Assembly (NCBI RefSeq): GCF_000955955.1
Contig: NZ_JYJG01000020.1
Coordinates: 1-64,000, forward strand
From: Lentzea aerocolonigenes
GTDB taxonomy: Bacteria; Actinomycetota; Actinomycetes; Mycobacteriales; Pseudonocardiaceae
Reading direction: 5' to 3'
DNA length: 64,000 nt
The notes beneath the pieces were generated by a model. The model had not been told where the DNA came from. It saw only the letters and a program-made list of their open reading frames with translations, and ran no database searches. The translations under genes and the position numbers were made by a program. This document shows, piece after piece, positions 1 through 9,900 of the stretch (position 1 is the stretch's first letter; the number at the start of each line of letters is the position of its first letter).

Positions 1-1
1 G

Positions 2-79
2 GGGCGCAGTCCGAGCTCCGACGGTCAGCCGTACAACTCGCTGCCCTGGCGGCCGGCCGTGCTGACGCTCCAGCGCTGA
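2..79 (+). CDS. C-terminal 25 codons of an unidentified upstream gene (partial)
   Basis: An open frame enters from the left edge and stops at TGA 77-79, ending in PYNSLPWRPAVLTLQR. It is followed 11 bases later by a strong hairpin, which suits the 3' end of a transcription unit. By analogy with coelichelin loci one would expect a FecCD-type permease upstream of the ATPase, but this polar, proline-rich tail does not look like a permease C-terminus. I do not recognise the family, and the short length makes even the frame uncertain. Confidence 0.35.
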   Translation, partial: GRSPSSDGQPYNSLPWRPAVLTLQR

Positions 80-90
80 TCACCTGACCT

Positions 91-126
91 CGGGCGCCCT
101 CCCCGCACTTCGGGAGAGGGCGCCCG
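91..126 (+). terminator. Hairpin terminator downstream of the edge gene
   Basis: CGGGCGCCCTC (91-101) is perfectly complementary to GAGGGCGCCCG (116-126), and the loop can extend the stem with CCCG/CGGG. There is no U-tract, as is usual for high-GC actinomycetes. It separates the upstream gene from the iron-regulated ATPase promoter. Confidence 0.7.
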
Positions 127-133
127 ATGCCAG

Positions 134-152
134 TTAGGTAAGGTTTCCCTAT
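134..152 (+). promoter_or_regulatory. Iron box (IdeR/DmdR-type operator) at the ATPase start
   Basis: TTAGGTAAGGTTTCCCTAT closely matches the 19-bp iron-box consensus TTAGGTTAGGCTAACCTAA. It overlaps the ATG of the ATPase and contains a TAAGGT -10-like element, so transcription probably starts at or near the start codon (leaderless) and is blocked by Fe-loaded repressor. Confidence 0.75.
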
Positions 153-984
153 GACCGCGCTGCGCAACGATGTCGCCCGGCTGGGCACCGACGGTGTCAC
201 GGTCGGGTACGGCGACCGCGTCGTCCTCGACAACCTGGACGTCTCCATCCCGACCGGCGTCATCACCACGGTCATCGGGCCGAACGGCTGCGGCAAGTCG
301 ACTCTGCTGCGCACCCTGTCCCGGCTGCTCAAACCGCGCCAGGGCACGGTGCTGCTCGACGGTCACGACATCGCGCGCCTCAGGACCAAGGACGTCGCGA
401 AGAAGATGGGTCTGCTCCCGCAGGCCCCGATCGCGCCGGACGGGCTCACCGTCGCCGACCTGGTCGCCCGCGGCCGGCACCCGCACCAGAGCTGGGTCCG
501 CCAGTGGTCCAGCGACGACGCCGGCATCGTCGCGAAGTCGCTGGAGATGACCGGTGTCGCCGACCTGGCCCACCGTCCCGTCGACTCGCTTTCAGGTGGG
601 CAACGGCAGCGCGTGTGGATCTCCATGACGCTCGCCCAGGGCACGGACCTGCTGCTGCTCGACGAGCCGACGACCTACCTGGACCTCGCGCACGCGATCG
701 ACGTGATCGACCTCGTCGACGACCTGCACGAGGGCGGCTGCACGATCGTCATGGTGCTGCACGACCTGAACCTCGCGGTCCGCTACAGCGACAACCTCAT
801 CGTGATGAAGTCCGGATCCATTGTGGCTCAAGGACATCCGAGCGAGGTGATCACGAGCGACCTGCTGCTGGACACGTTCGGCCTGCAGGCGAAGGTGATC
901 GACGACCCGGTGAGCGAACGCCCCTTGATCGTTCCCATCGGACGGACGCACGTGACGCCGACGAGTGACGAACGCCTAGGTTAG
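151..984 (+). CDS. Ferric-siderophore ABC importer, ATP-binding protein (CchE/FepC-like)
   Basis: This 277-residue protein is the cytoplasmic ATPase of a FecCDE-type ferric-siderophore importer. It has Walker A GPNGCGKST (about 43-51), the signature LSGGQRQR (about 147-154), Walker B LLLLDEPTTYLD and the switch motif VLHDLN. The YLDL segment after Walker B is typical of iron-siderophore ATPases. The ATG abuts an iron box, which fixes the start. The gene precedes the lipoprotein receptor, as cchE precedes cchF in the coelichelin locus. Cognate permeases are not in the window and presumably lie upstream. Function is secure; the exact siderophore is inferred from the adjacent NRPS. Confidence 0.93.
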   Translation: MTALRNDVARLGTDGVTVGYGDRVVLDNLDVSIPTGVITTVIGPNGCGKSTLLRTLSRLLKPRQGTVLLDGHDIARLRTKDVAKKMGLLPQAPIAPDGLTVADLVARGRHPHQSWVRQWSSDDAGIVAKSLEMTGVADLAHRPVDSLSGGQRQRVWISMTLAQGTDLLLLDEPTTYLDLAHAIDVIDLVDDLHEGGCTIVMVLHDLNLAVRYSDNLIVMKSGSIVAQGHPSEVITSDLLLDTFGLQAKVIDDPVSERPLIVPIGRTHVTPTSDERLG

Positions 985-994
985 CCTGCCCTAA
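976..994 (+). promoter_or_regulatory. Iron box 1 of a tandem pair upstream of the siderophore receptor
   Basis: The 19-mer at this position matches the iron-box consensus at 15 of 19 bases. It overlaps the TAG stop of the ATPase gene, giving the receptor its own iron-responsive promoter inside the cluster. Confidence 0.65.
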
Positions 995-1002
995 CCGGGT
1001 GA

Positions 1003-1021
1003 TAAGGTTCGCCTGTCCTAA
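1003..1021 (+). promoter_or_regulatory. Iron box 2 of the tandem pair upstream of the siderophore receptor
   Basis: TAAGGTTCGCCTGTCCTAA matches the consensus at 14 of 19 bases and lies 27 bp downstream of the first box, close to three helical turns, compatible with two repressor dimers binding side by side. It ends 38 bp before the receptor ATG. Confidence 0.6.
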
Positions 1022-1059
1022 TTTCCCCGCCGCGTGGGCAGCGAACGAAGAGGTGCCGA

Positions 1060-2106
1060 ATGGGCCAGCGAACAGCCATGACCTGGAAGCGTTTGACGGC
1101 CGTGGCAGCAGCCGCGGTGGTCGGGGCGACCGTCCTCGCCGGGTGTGGTTCCTCCACTCCGGCCTCGACGCCCGGCGCGAACAACGCTTCCGGTGGCACG
1201 TTCCCGACCAAGGTCGAGCACTTCTTCGGCACGACGGAGATCAAGGAAGCGCCCAAGCGCGTCCTGTCCCTCGGCTACACCGACGACCAGACGCTGCTCG
1301 CGCTCGGCGTCGTCCCGGTCGGCATGGTCGACCAGTACACGAACCCCGAGGGCACCAAGCCCGACATCAACACCCAGTGGGCCTGGGTGAAGGACAAGTG
1401 GGGTTCGGCCACGCCCGAGGTCGTCATGAAGAACGGTGACACCGAGCCGAACTACGAGAAGATCGCGCAGCTGCGTCCCGACCTGATCGTCGCCGTCTAC
1501 TCCGAGGCCACCCAGGACTGGTACGACAAGCTGACCAAGATCGCGCCGGTGGTCGGCCGCACCAAGGAGGAGAAGGAGCCCTTCAGCGCGAAGTGGCAGG
1601 ACAACGTGCTGCAGATCGCGAAGGCGGTCGGCAAGGGTGACGAGGGCGCGAAGCTGATCAAGGGCCTCGACGACAAGCTCGCGGACGCCAAGAAGGCCAA
1701 CCCGGACTTCGCGAACCAGACCGCGAGCGTGGTGACCTGGTACAAGGACGCGATCGTGCCGTTCACCACCACCGACGTGCGCGGCCAGCTCGTGACCGGC
1801 ATCGGCTTCAAGGGCAACTCGAAGGTCGACGAGATCGCGGGCGGCGACTTCTCCGCCAAGCTCTCGCCCGAGAAGATCGACCTGATCAACACCGACCGCA
1901 TCTTCGTGATCGCCGACAAGGCGGACGCGGACGCGCTGAAGAACTTCCAGCTGTTCGCGAACCTGCCCGCGGTCAAGGCCGGCAAGGTCACGTGGCTGCT
2001 CGACAGCGAAGGCCCGGCGGTCGGCGCCGCGATCTCGCAGGCCACCCTCCCGTCCCTGCCCTACGCGATCGACGAGCTGGTCAAGTCGGCCAAGACCGCC
2101 GGCTGA
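1060..2106 (+). CDS. Iron-siderophore ABC importer, substrate-binding lipoprotein (CchF/FepB-like)
   Basis: This 348-residue exported lipoprotein should capture the ferric siderophore outside the membrane and deliver it to the permease. The N-terminus has a short basic stretch, a hydrophobic segment and a lipobox LAGC with lipidated Cys29, then a Ser/Thr/Ala-rich linker. The rest fits the two-lobed periplasmic-binding (TroA/FepB) fold, with KRVLSLGYTDDQTLLALGVVP near residue 70 and a PDLIVA segment further on. The start at 1060 is preferred because AGAGGT sits just upstream; an internal ATG six codons later is less well placed. Tandem iron boxes precede it, so it can be induced independently of the ATPase. 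Confidence 0.92.
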   Translation: MGQRTAMTWKRLTAVAAAAVVGATVLAGCGSSTPASTPGANNASGGTFPTKVEHFFGTTEIKEAPKRVLSLGYTDDQTLLALGVVPVGMVDQYTNPEGTKPDINTQWAWVKDKWGSATPEVVMKNGDTEPNYEKIAQLRPDLIVAVYSEATQDWYDKLTKIAPVVGRTKEEKEPFSAKWQDNVLQIAKAVGKGDEGAKLIKGLDDKLADAKKANPDFANQTASVVTWYKDAIVPFTTTDVRGQLVTGIGFKGNSKVDEIAGGDFSAKLSPEKIDLINTDRIFVIADKADADALKNFQLFANLPAVKAGKVTWLLDSEGPAVGAAISQATLPSLPYAIDELVKSAKTAG

Positions 2107-2137
2107 TCCGCACAACCCCGGCGAAAGGCCTCCTCTC

Positions 2138-3934
2138 GTGACCACGAGCGTCTCCGGCGCGCCGTCGAAGATCCTGCGCACGGCGTCCGGGCGGGAGGCC
2201 TCCCGCTGGTTGCTCGACCACTGCCGCGCCGCTCCCCTGCTGCCGATCGCCACCGTGCTGGCGACGGTGGCGGGGGCGGTGCTGCAGGTCGTCCCGGTGT
2301 TCCTGCTGGGCACTGTGGTGGACGGGATCGTGCAGGGTCGAAACGGTTCGATCCTCTGGTCTGTCGGCATCGCGACCGTCTTGGCAGCGCTGGCCGGGGC
2401 GGTGATGACCGCGGTCTCGACGTATCTCGTCGGCCGGGTGGGCGCGGAAATGCTGGCACGGCTTCGGGAAGGCGCTGTTCGCGCGGTGCTCGGGATGCCG
2501 AGCGCGCGCATCGAGGAGGTCGGCCGCGGAGACGTGCTGTCGCGCGTCGGTGACGACGTCGCCGTCATCTCCAAGGGTTTCCGCATGGCGATCCCGACGA
2601 TCTTCTCGGCGGTCGTGCTGGTCGTGATCGCCACTGCGGGCATGTTCGGGCTGGACTGGCGGCTCGGCCTGGCGGGTGCGTGTGCGCTGCCCGCTTACGC
2701 GTTGGCGTTGCGCTGGTATCTCCCGCGTTCCCAGCCTCTGTACCGCGCGCGCTCCGAGGCTCAGGCCGACCGCGCCCAGGCGTTGATCAGCGGTCTCGAC
2801 GGCATCGCGACGGTTCGCGCATACCGGTTGGAGAACGCCTTCCGCGACAAGGTGACCGCCGAGTCGTGGCGGGTGCGCAACATCGGCATCGACGTCTTCC
2901 GGTTCTTCGGCCGGTTCATCGGGCGGGAGAACCGCGCCGAGTTCATCGGGCTCGGGCTGATCATCGTGGCCGGCTACTTCCTGGTGACCAGCGGGCAGTC
3001 TTCGCTCGGCCAGGTTTCCGTTGCGGCGCTGCTGTTCCACAAGCTGTTCGTGCCGCTCGGCCTGATCATGGCGTTCTTCGACGAGGCGCAGAAATCCGGC
3101 GCCGGGCTGACGCGTCTCGTCGGCGTGCTGTCGGAATCCGACGGCGACTCGCTGGTGCGCAGTGCGGTGGCGGTCGATGGCGGCGCACAACCACTTCCGG
3201 TCTCGGTGCGCGGACTTTCCTTCCGCTATCCCGAATCCGAGCACGACGTGCTTGCGGACATCTCGCTGGAAATCCCCGCGGGGACGTCGCTGGCGCTGGT
3301 CGGCGCGACCGGTGCGGGCAAGACGACGCTGGCCGCGCTGGTGGCCGGTACCGGGACTCCCCTGACCGGGTCCGTGCACATCGGGCCGACCGATCTCGCC
3401 GGCGTGGACGAGGCCGGGGCACGTGCGCTGGTCAGCATCCTGACTCAGGAAGCGCACGTCTTCGCCGGTCCGCTCGCCGAGGATCTTCGTTTGGCCGCAC
3501 CGGATGCGAGCGACGAGGAACTGATGTCCGCGCTGCGAACCGTGGGCGCGGACTCGTGGGTCGAAACGCTTCCGCAAGGCCTGCAGACCGATGTCGGTGA
3601 GGGCGGTGAACGCCTGGACGTGACCAAGATCGCCCAGATCGCGCTGGCCAGGCTCGTGCTCGGCCGCTCCCCCGTCGTCGTGCTGGACGAGTCGACGGCC
3701 GAGGCGGGCAGCCAGGGTGCCGCCGCGCTGGAACGGGCCGCACTGGCCGCCTGCCGTGGCCGCACGACGCTTCTGGTGGCACATCGGCTGACTCAGGCGA
3801 TCGCGGCAGACCGGATCGCGGTCCTGGACGCCGGCCGCGTTCTCGAGCAGGGCACGCACGAGGAACTCGTCGCGCGTGACGGGCGTTACGCGGCACTTTG
3901 GGCTGCTTGGCGATTCGGATCGGCGAATACTTAG
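2138..3934 (+). CDS. ABC half-exporter for siderophore (CchG-like), degenerate signature motif
   Basis: A 598-residue fused half-transporter with an N-terminal six-helix membrane domain and a C-terminal nucleotide-binding domain. Walker A VGATGAGKTT (about 388-397), Walker B VVVLDES, a Q-loop glutamine (LTQEAHVFAG) and the H-loop (LLVAHRLTQ) are intact. The signature is not LSGGQ: the segment before ALARL reads GERLDVTKIAQI. The GTG start follows a GAAAGG ribosome site. It lies between receptor and NRPS in the cchG position and is inferred to export the newly made siderophore together with the partner encoded after the NRPS, which keeps LSGGQ but has lost the other motifs. Confidence 0.85.
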   Translation: MTTSVSGAPSKILRTASGREASRWLLDHCRAAPLLPIATVLATVAGAVLQVVPVFLLGTVVDGIVQGRNGSILWSVGIATVLAALAGAVMTAVSTYLVGRVGAEMLARLREGAVRAVLGMPSARIEEVGRGDVLSRVGDDVAVISKGFRMAIPTIFSAVVLVVIATAGMFGLDWRLGLAGACALPAYALALRWYLPRSQPLYRARSEAQADRAQALISGLDGIATVRAYRLENAFRDKVTAESWRVRNIGIDVFRFFGRFIGRENRAEFIGLGLIIVAGYFLVTSGQSSLGQVSVAALLFHKLFVPLGLIMAFFDEAQKSGAGLTRLVGVLSESDGDSLVRSAVAVDGGAQPLPVSVRGLSFRYPESEHDVLADISLEIPAGTSLALVGATGAGKTTLAALVAGTGTPLTGSVHIGPTDLAGVDEAGARALVSILTQEAHVFAGPLAEDLRLAAPDASDEELMSALRTVGADSWVETLPQGLQTDVGEGGERLDVTKIAQIALARLVLGRSPVVVLDESTAEAGSQGAAALERAALAACRGRTTLLVAHRLTQAIAADRIAVLDAGRVLEQGTHEELVARDGRYAALWAAWRFGSANT

Positions 3935-3949
3935 GTTAGGCTCACCTAT
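3931..3949 (+). promoter_or_regulatory. Near-perfect iron box immediately before the NRPS start
   Basis: TTAGGTTAGGCTCACCTAT differs from the consensus iron box at two positions. It overlaps the TAG stop of the preceding ABC gene and ends one base before the NRPS ATG. A TAGGCT -10-like element inside it suggests a leaderless, tightly iron-repressed NRPS transcript. Confidence 0.85.
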
Positions 3950-6900
3950 ATGGAACAGGTGCTGCTTTCGACCGACCGGATCGCCTCTGTTCGGCGCCGT
4001 GCCGGTGAGTACCCGCAGCGGACCATCGCCGTCGCGAGTGCGGTGGCGCTGACGCACTGGGCGGATCCCTCGCTGATCGTCGGCGGGCTGGAACTCTCGC
4101 CCGCAACGCTTTTCGGGGATCTGCTCGTGTGGGCCGACAAGGGTCAGCAGTCGGACGTTGCCGAAGAAGCTGACGGCTGGCGGATTCCGTTGCCGTCGGG
4201 GGTCGATGCCGGTGCGGCGCAGCGGGTGCTGGACGACCTCGTCGAGTTCCCGAACCGCGCCATCGGCACGCTGACCGCGCAGACGCTGGACGAGCGGCTC
4301 GCGGACCTGACCCGCTGGAACGACAACGAGTTCCCGCGCGAACGGCCGAGCATCGTCGAACTGTTCCGCACGCAGGCTGCCGCGCGGCCGGACGCCGTCG
4401 CGATCAACGACGGCGATCGTGCCTTCACCTACGGCGAGACGCTGGCCCGTTCCAACCAGCTGGCTCGCTTCCTGATCGAGCGCGGGGTGACCGCCGAGCA
4501 GGTCGTCGGCATCTCGCTGGACCGCTCGGCCGAGATGATCGTCGGCCTGCTCGCCGTGCTGCAGGCCGGTGGCGCGTTCGTGCCGCTCGACCCGCAGTGG
4601 CCGGCTTCCCGCCGCCAGTCCGTGATCACCGACGCCCAGGTCGTCCTGCTTCTGGGCACTGGCCTGGAGAACGAGCCCGGCGCCGTCGCGATCGACCTGG
4701 ATTCCTGGGACTTCACCCGGTACTCGGGCGAACCCACCGACGTGCGGATCGCCGGCGCGCAGCTCGCGTACGTGATGTTCACGTCCGGCTCGACCGGCCG
4801 CCCCAAGGGCGCGATGATCCGGCACGAGGCGATCAGCGAGCGCCTGCTGTGGCAGGTGCACCAGATCCTCCACTTCGGACACTCGGACGCGTCGCTGTTC
4901 AAGGCGCCGCTGTCGTTCGACATCTCCATCAACGAGATCTTCCTGCCGCTGGTGTGCGGCGGCCGGGCCGTGGTCGTGCGGTCCGGTGGCGAACGCGACC
5001 CGCACCACCTGCTGGCCACGATCGCCCGGCACCGCGTGACGTTCGTGTACCTGGTGTCGTCGATGCTGGACGTGCTGCTGAACATCGCCGGCGACGATGA
5101 GCTGGAAAGCCTGCGGCACGTGTGGTGCGGCGGCGAGGTGCTGACTCCCGAGCTGTACGAACGGTTCCGCACGCAGCTCGACATCCCGATGTACCACGGC
5201 TACGGCCCGGCCGAGGCCACGATCGGCGTCTCGCACGTGATCTACCGCGGCGAGGCCGAGCGGCTGTCGACGTCAATCGGCAAGGCGAACCCCAACACCG
5301 ACCTGTACGTGCTCGACGACCAGCTGCGGCCGTGCCCTCCCGGTGTCGGCGGCGAGCTGTACATCGGCGGGTTCCTGTTGGGGCGCGGGTATGTGAACGC
5401 ACCCGGCCTCACCGCGTCGCGGTTCGTCGCGAACCCGTTCGCCACCGACGGCTCGCGCCTGTACCGGACCGGTGACCTGGCGCGGTTCGCACCGGACGGG
5501 TCGCTCGACTTCCTCGGCCGCGTCGACAACCAGGTCAAGATCCGCGGCATGCGGCTGGAGCTGGAGGACGTCGAGGTCGCGCTCGCCGAGCACCCCGGCG
5601 TCCGGCACACCTGTGTCGTGGTGCGCAGGAACTCCGCCGGCGGCAGCTACCTCGTCGGGTACGTCGTGCCGTCTGATGCCTCGCTGACCCCGGACGCCGT
5701 GAAGCAGTGGGCGACCGAGCACCTCGTCGAGTACATGGTGCCGGCGCAGATCGTGGTCATGAGCGAGTTCCCGTTGACTCCCAACGGAAAGCTCGACCGC
5801 CGCGCGCTGCCCGAGCCCGTGGTGGAGACCGGTCCGGTGACCGCCGCCGCCAACGACGACGAGGCCGTGATCTGCGCGGCCGTCGCGTCGGTGCTGCGGG
5901 TCGAGCAGGTCGGCGCGGACCAGGACTTCTTCGAACTGGGCGGCGACAGCATCCTCGCGATCTCGCTGCTGTCGGCGTTGCGGGCGGAAGGCGTGTACGT
6001 CACCGCCACCCAGATCTTCGTGAACCGCACTCCGCGTGCTCTGGCCGCTGTCGCATCCCGCGAAGGTGCTGCTGTCGACCACGACGACGTCCCGACCGGT
6101 CCGGTGGCGGGTCTGCCGATCGTGCAGTGGCTCGGGGAGACCACGGACGCGATCGACGGGTTCGTGCAGTCGGTGGTGCTCAACACGCCGGCCGAGCTGA
6201 CCTCCGGCGCTTTGACGCAGATCCTCGACGCGGTCGTCGCGCGGCACGACATGTTGCGCGCCAAGCTGGTCCGGGGCGAGCGGTGGTCGTTCGACATCCC
6301 GGCGGACGGGCACGCGTTGTGGGAAGCGAGCGACGCTCCGTTGGAGGAGTGCGTCGAAGCGGCCACCGAAGGGCTCAACCCGGACGCGGGCATCATGCTG
6401 CGCGCGGTGTGGCGGCCCGCGGCACGGCAGCTCGTGCTCGTGATCCACCACGTGGTGATCGACGGCGTCTCGTGGCGGATCCTGTTCGACGATCTCGCCC
6501 TTGCGTGGCAACAGGTTTCGGCTGGCAAGCCCGTAGAGCTCCGTCCGGTCGGCACGTCGTTCCGGCGCTGGACGCAGCTGCTGGAGCAGGCCGGCTTCGA
6601 GGGGGACCGCGCCTACTACGAGCGCGCGTTGCCGGGCGTGGACCAGTTGCTCGGCCGACGTGAGCTGACCGATAACGATGTCGTCGCCGGCGAACAGGTC
6701 CGCACCGTGATGGTCGGTTCGCGGGCCACGGCGGCGTTGCTGGGCGACGTGCCGGCCTTGTTCCACGCCAAGGTCAACGACGTGCTGCTGACCGGTCTCG
6801 CGGTCGCGCTGGCCCGCTGGCGGCGCGACAACGGCCAGGACCAGACGTTCGCGCACATCGAGCTGGAGGGCCACGGCCGCGAGGGCCGGTTCGTGCCGCG

Positions 6901-9900
6901 CGACCCCGATCTGTCGCGCACGGTCGGCTGGTTCACGACGTTGTTCCCGGTGACGGTCGACCCGGTCGACGTCAACGATCTCGCTGCGGCTTTGAAGCGC
7001 GTCAAGGAAGACCTGGCGCGGGTGCCGAGCAACGGCGTCTCCTACGGCGCTCTGAAGTACCTGGGACGCACCGAGTTCGACGCGTCGCGCCCGCAGGTGC
7101 TGTTCAACTACCTCGGCCGGTTCTCCGGTGGTACGACCGGCGACTGGCAGCTCGCGGAGAACGCCGGTCAGCTCGGCGAGAAGCGCGACCCGGCGATGCG
7201 GCTGCCGCGCGCCCTGGAGTTCAACGCCTCCGCCGAACCCGGCGCGGACGGCGACCTGGAACTGGTCACGGTGATGTCGTGGCCTGATGGGGTCTTCACG
7301 GACGAGGACACCGCCAAGATCGGCGAGTACTTCGTCGCCGCGCTGGAGGGCCTGGCGGAGCTCGGCACCGGCGGCCACTCCCCCAGCGACTTCCCGCTGC
7401 TGCCGCTCACCCAGGCAGACGTCGACGCGCTGGACTCCCCGGTGTTGCGCGAGATCCTCCCGCTGACGCCGTTGCAGGAAGGCCTGTACTTCCACTCCGT
7501 CTTCGACGACGACTCCGCGCACCGGTACGTCGAGCAGCAGCTGCTGACGCTGACCGGTGCCGTCGACGCCCGCAGGCTCGAAGAAGCGGCGGCGCGGGTG
7601 TTCGACCTGTTCCCGAACCTGGCCGCCCGGTTCGCGAGCCTCGCCGACGGCAGGGTCGTGTCGGTGCTGGAGTCGGGTGTGCGGCCGGTGTTCACCACGG
7701 TGAACGGCCAGGGCATGACCGACGACGAGATCAGCGAGCTCGCCGAACGCGACCGCGTCGCCGGGTTCGACCTCGCCACCGGTCCGCTGATGCGCTACAC
7801 GTTGATCCGCACTGCGCCGCAGAAGTACGTGCTGGTGCAGACCGTGCACCACATCATCGCGGACGGCTGGTCGGTGCCGCCGATGCTGCGCGCGTTGCTG
7901 GCCGAGTACGACGCGCCGGGGTCGGTGCACGTGCGCGGCAGCTACTCGGACTACGTGCGGTGGCTCGTCGAGAGCGATCCCGACGAGAGCGACCGCGTCT
8001 GGGCGAGCGAGCTGGCCGGCCTGACCGGACCGTCGATCACCGTGCCGGACCACGTGCCGTCCGAACGGTTCGCCGACAGCATCCTCGACGCACCGTCCGA
8101 TGTGGACGAACGAGTGCGGGCGGCCGGGGTGTCGCTCAGCGTCGCCGTGCACAGCGCGTGGGCCGTGACGCTCGGCGGGATCCTGGGCCGCAAGGACGTC
8201 GTGTTCGGCTCGACCGTGTCGGGCCGTGATGCCGACGTGCCCGGCATCGACGAGCTCGTCGGCCTGTTCATCAACACGATTCCCGTGCGCGCCAAGTGGT
8301 CCGGCGGCATGTCCGCCCGCGAGCTGCTGGACGCGATGCGCGCGCACCAGACCGCCGTGCTGCCGCACCAGCACGTGTCGCTGAGCAGGATCGGCAAGCT
8401 CGCCGGCGCCGGATCGCTGTTCGACACGCTCGTCGTGTTCGACGTCGCGACCGACGTGACCTCGTTGCGCAGCAGCTCGTTCGGCATCGCGGACGTCGTC
8501 AACGAAGGCGCGCCCCATTACCCGCTGACCCTGGTGGTCATGCGCGACCACGACGGATCGTTGCGCTTCAACCTGATCCACGACACCGCGGTCGTCCGCC
8601 CGGCGGGTGCACGCCGGATCGTGGAGACCTTCGCCGCCACGCTCAGCGCCCTGCTGGCCGGCGAGAGCATTCCGGCGCCGCAGAGTGCCGAACCCGCTGT
8701 GGTGAAGCCCGCCACGCTGGCCGAACTGTTCGACGCGGCCGCGGAGCGTGCACCCGAAGCGCGCGCCGTGACGTTCTGCCGGATCGACGGCACTTCGGAA
8801 AGCCTGTCGTACGGCGAACTGGCCGAGACGAAGAACCGGCTGGCGCGCACGCTCGCGAACGCCGGGGTCGGGCCGCACGAACGCGTCGCCGTCGCCGTGC
8901 CACGTTCGCTGGAGCAGGTCGTCTCGCTCATCGCGGTCGTGTCCGCGGGTGGCGCGTACCTGCCGCTCGACGAGGCGTACCCGGACGACCGGCTCGAGTA
9001 CCTGATCTCCGACAGCGCGCCGCAGGTCGTGCTCATCGCCCCCGGGCAACGCGATCGCTTCGCCGCGATCGTGGCCCGGACCGGCAGCGCCGCACGAGTG
9101 GTCGCGATCGGCGACGAGGTGCCCGGCACCGGCGTGATCACCCCGGCGACCTGGCTGCACCCGGCGTACGTGATCTACACGTCCGGGTCGACCGGCAAGC
9201 CCAAGGGCGTCGTGATGTCGCACCGCAGCGCGGTGACGTTCCTGGCGAACATCCAGCCGGACATGGGTTTCGGGCCGGACGACGTGATGACGCAGTTCCA
9301 CTCGTTCTCGTTCGACCCCTCGGTGCTGGAGCTGTGGGGCGCGCTGACGAACGGCGCCGAGCTGGTGGTGCCCGATCGCGGGCTGACCCGCTCGACGGCC
9401 GACTTCCACCGGCTGGTGCGGGAACGCGGCGTCACCTTCATCGTCCAGACGCCGTCCGCCTTCTACCAGTTCATCGAGGCGGACAAGCACAGCGAGCCGC
9501 TGACGACCGTACGCCGGTTCATCATCGGCGGTGAGGTGCTGGAACCCGGCCGGATGCGCGACTGGGCGGCGCGGTACGGCACCCGGCGGCCGGACCTCGC
9601 GAACTGCTACGGCCCGACCGAGTCCACTGTGTACACCACACGGCACGTGCTCGACGACTACGACTACGACCCCGGCCGTCCCGAGGGCAGCCCGATCGGT
9701 TCTTCCGTGCCTGGTCAGCAGGCCTACGTGCTCGACGACCGGTTGCGGCCGGTCGGGCCGGGCGTCGTCGGCTCGCTCTACCTCGCCGGCCCGCAGCTCG
9801 CGCACGGGTACGCGAACCGGCCGGGACTCTCGGCGAGCCGGTTCGTCGCCGACCCGTTCGCGGGCGACGGCTCCCGGATGTACCACACCGGTGACCTGGC

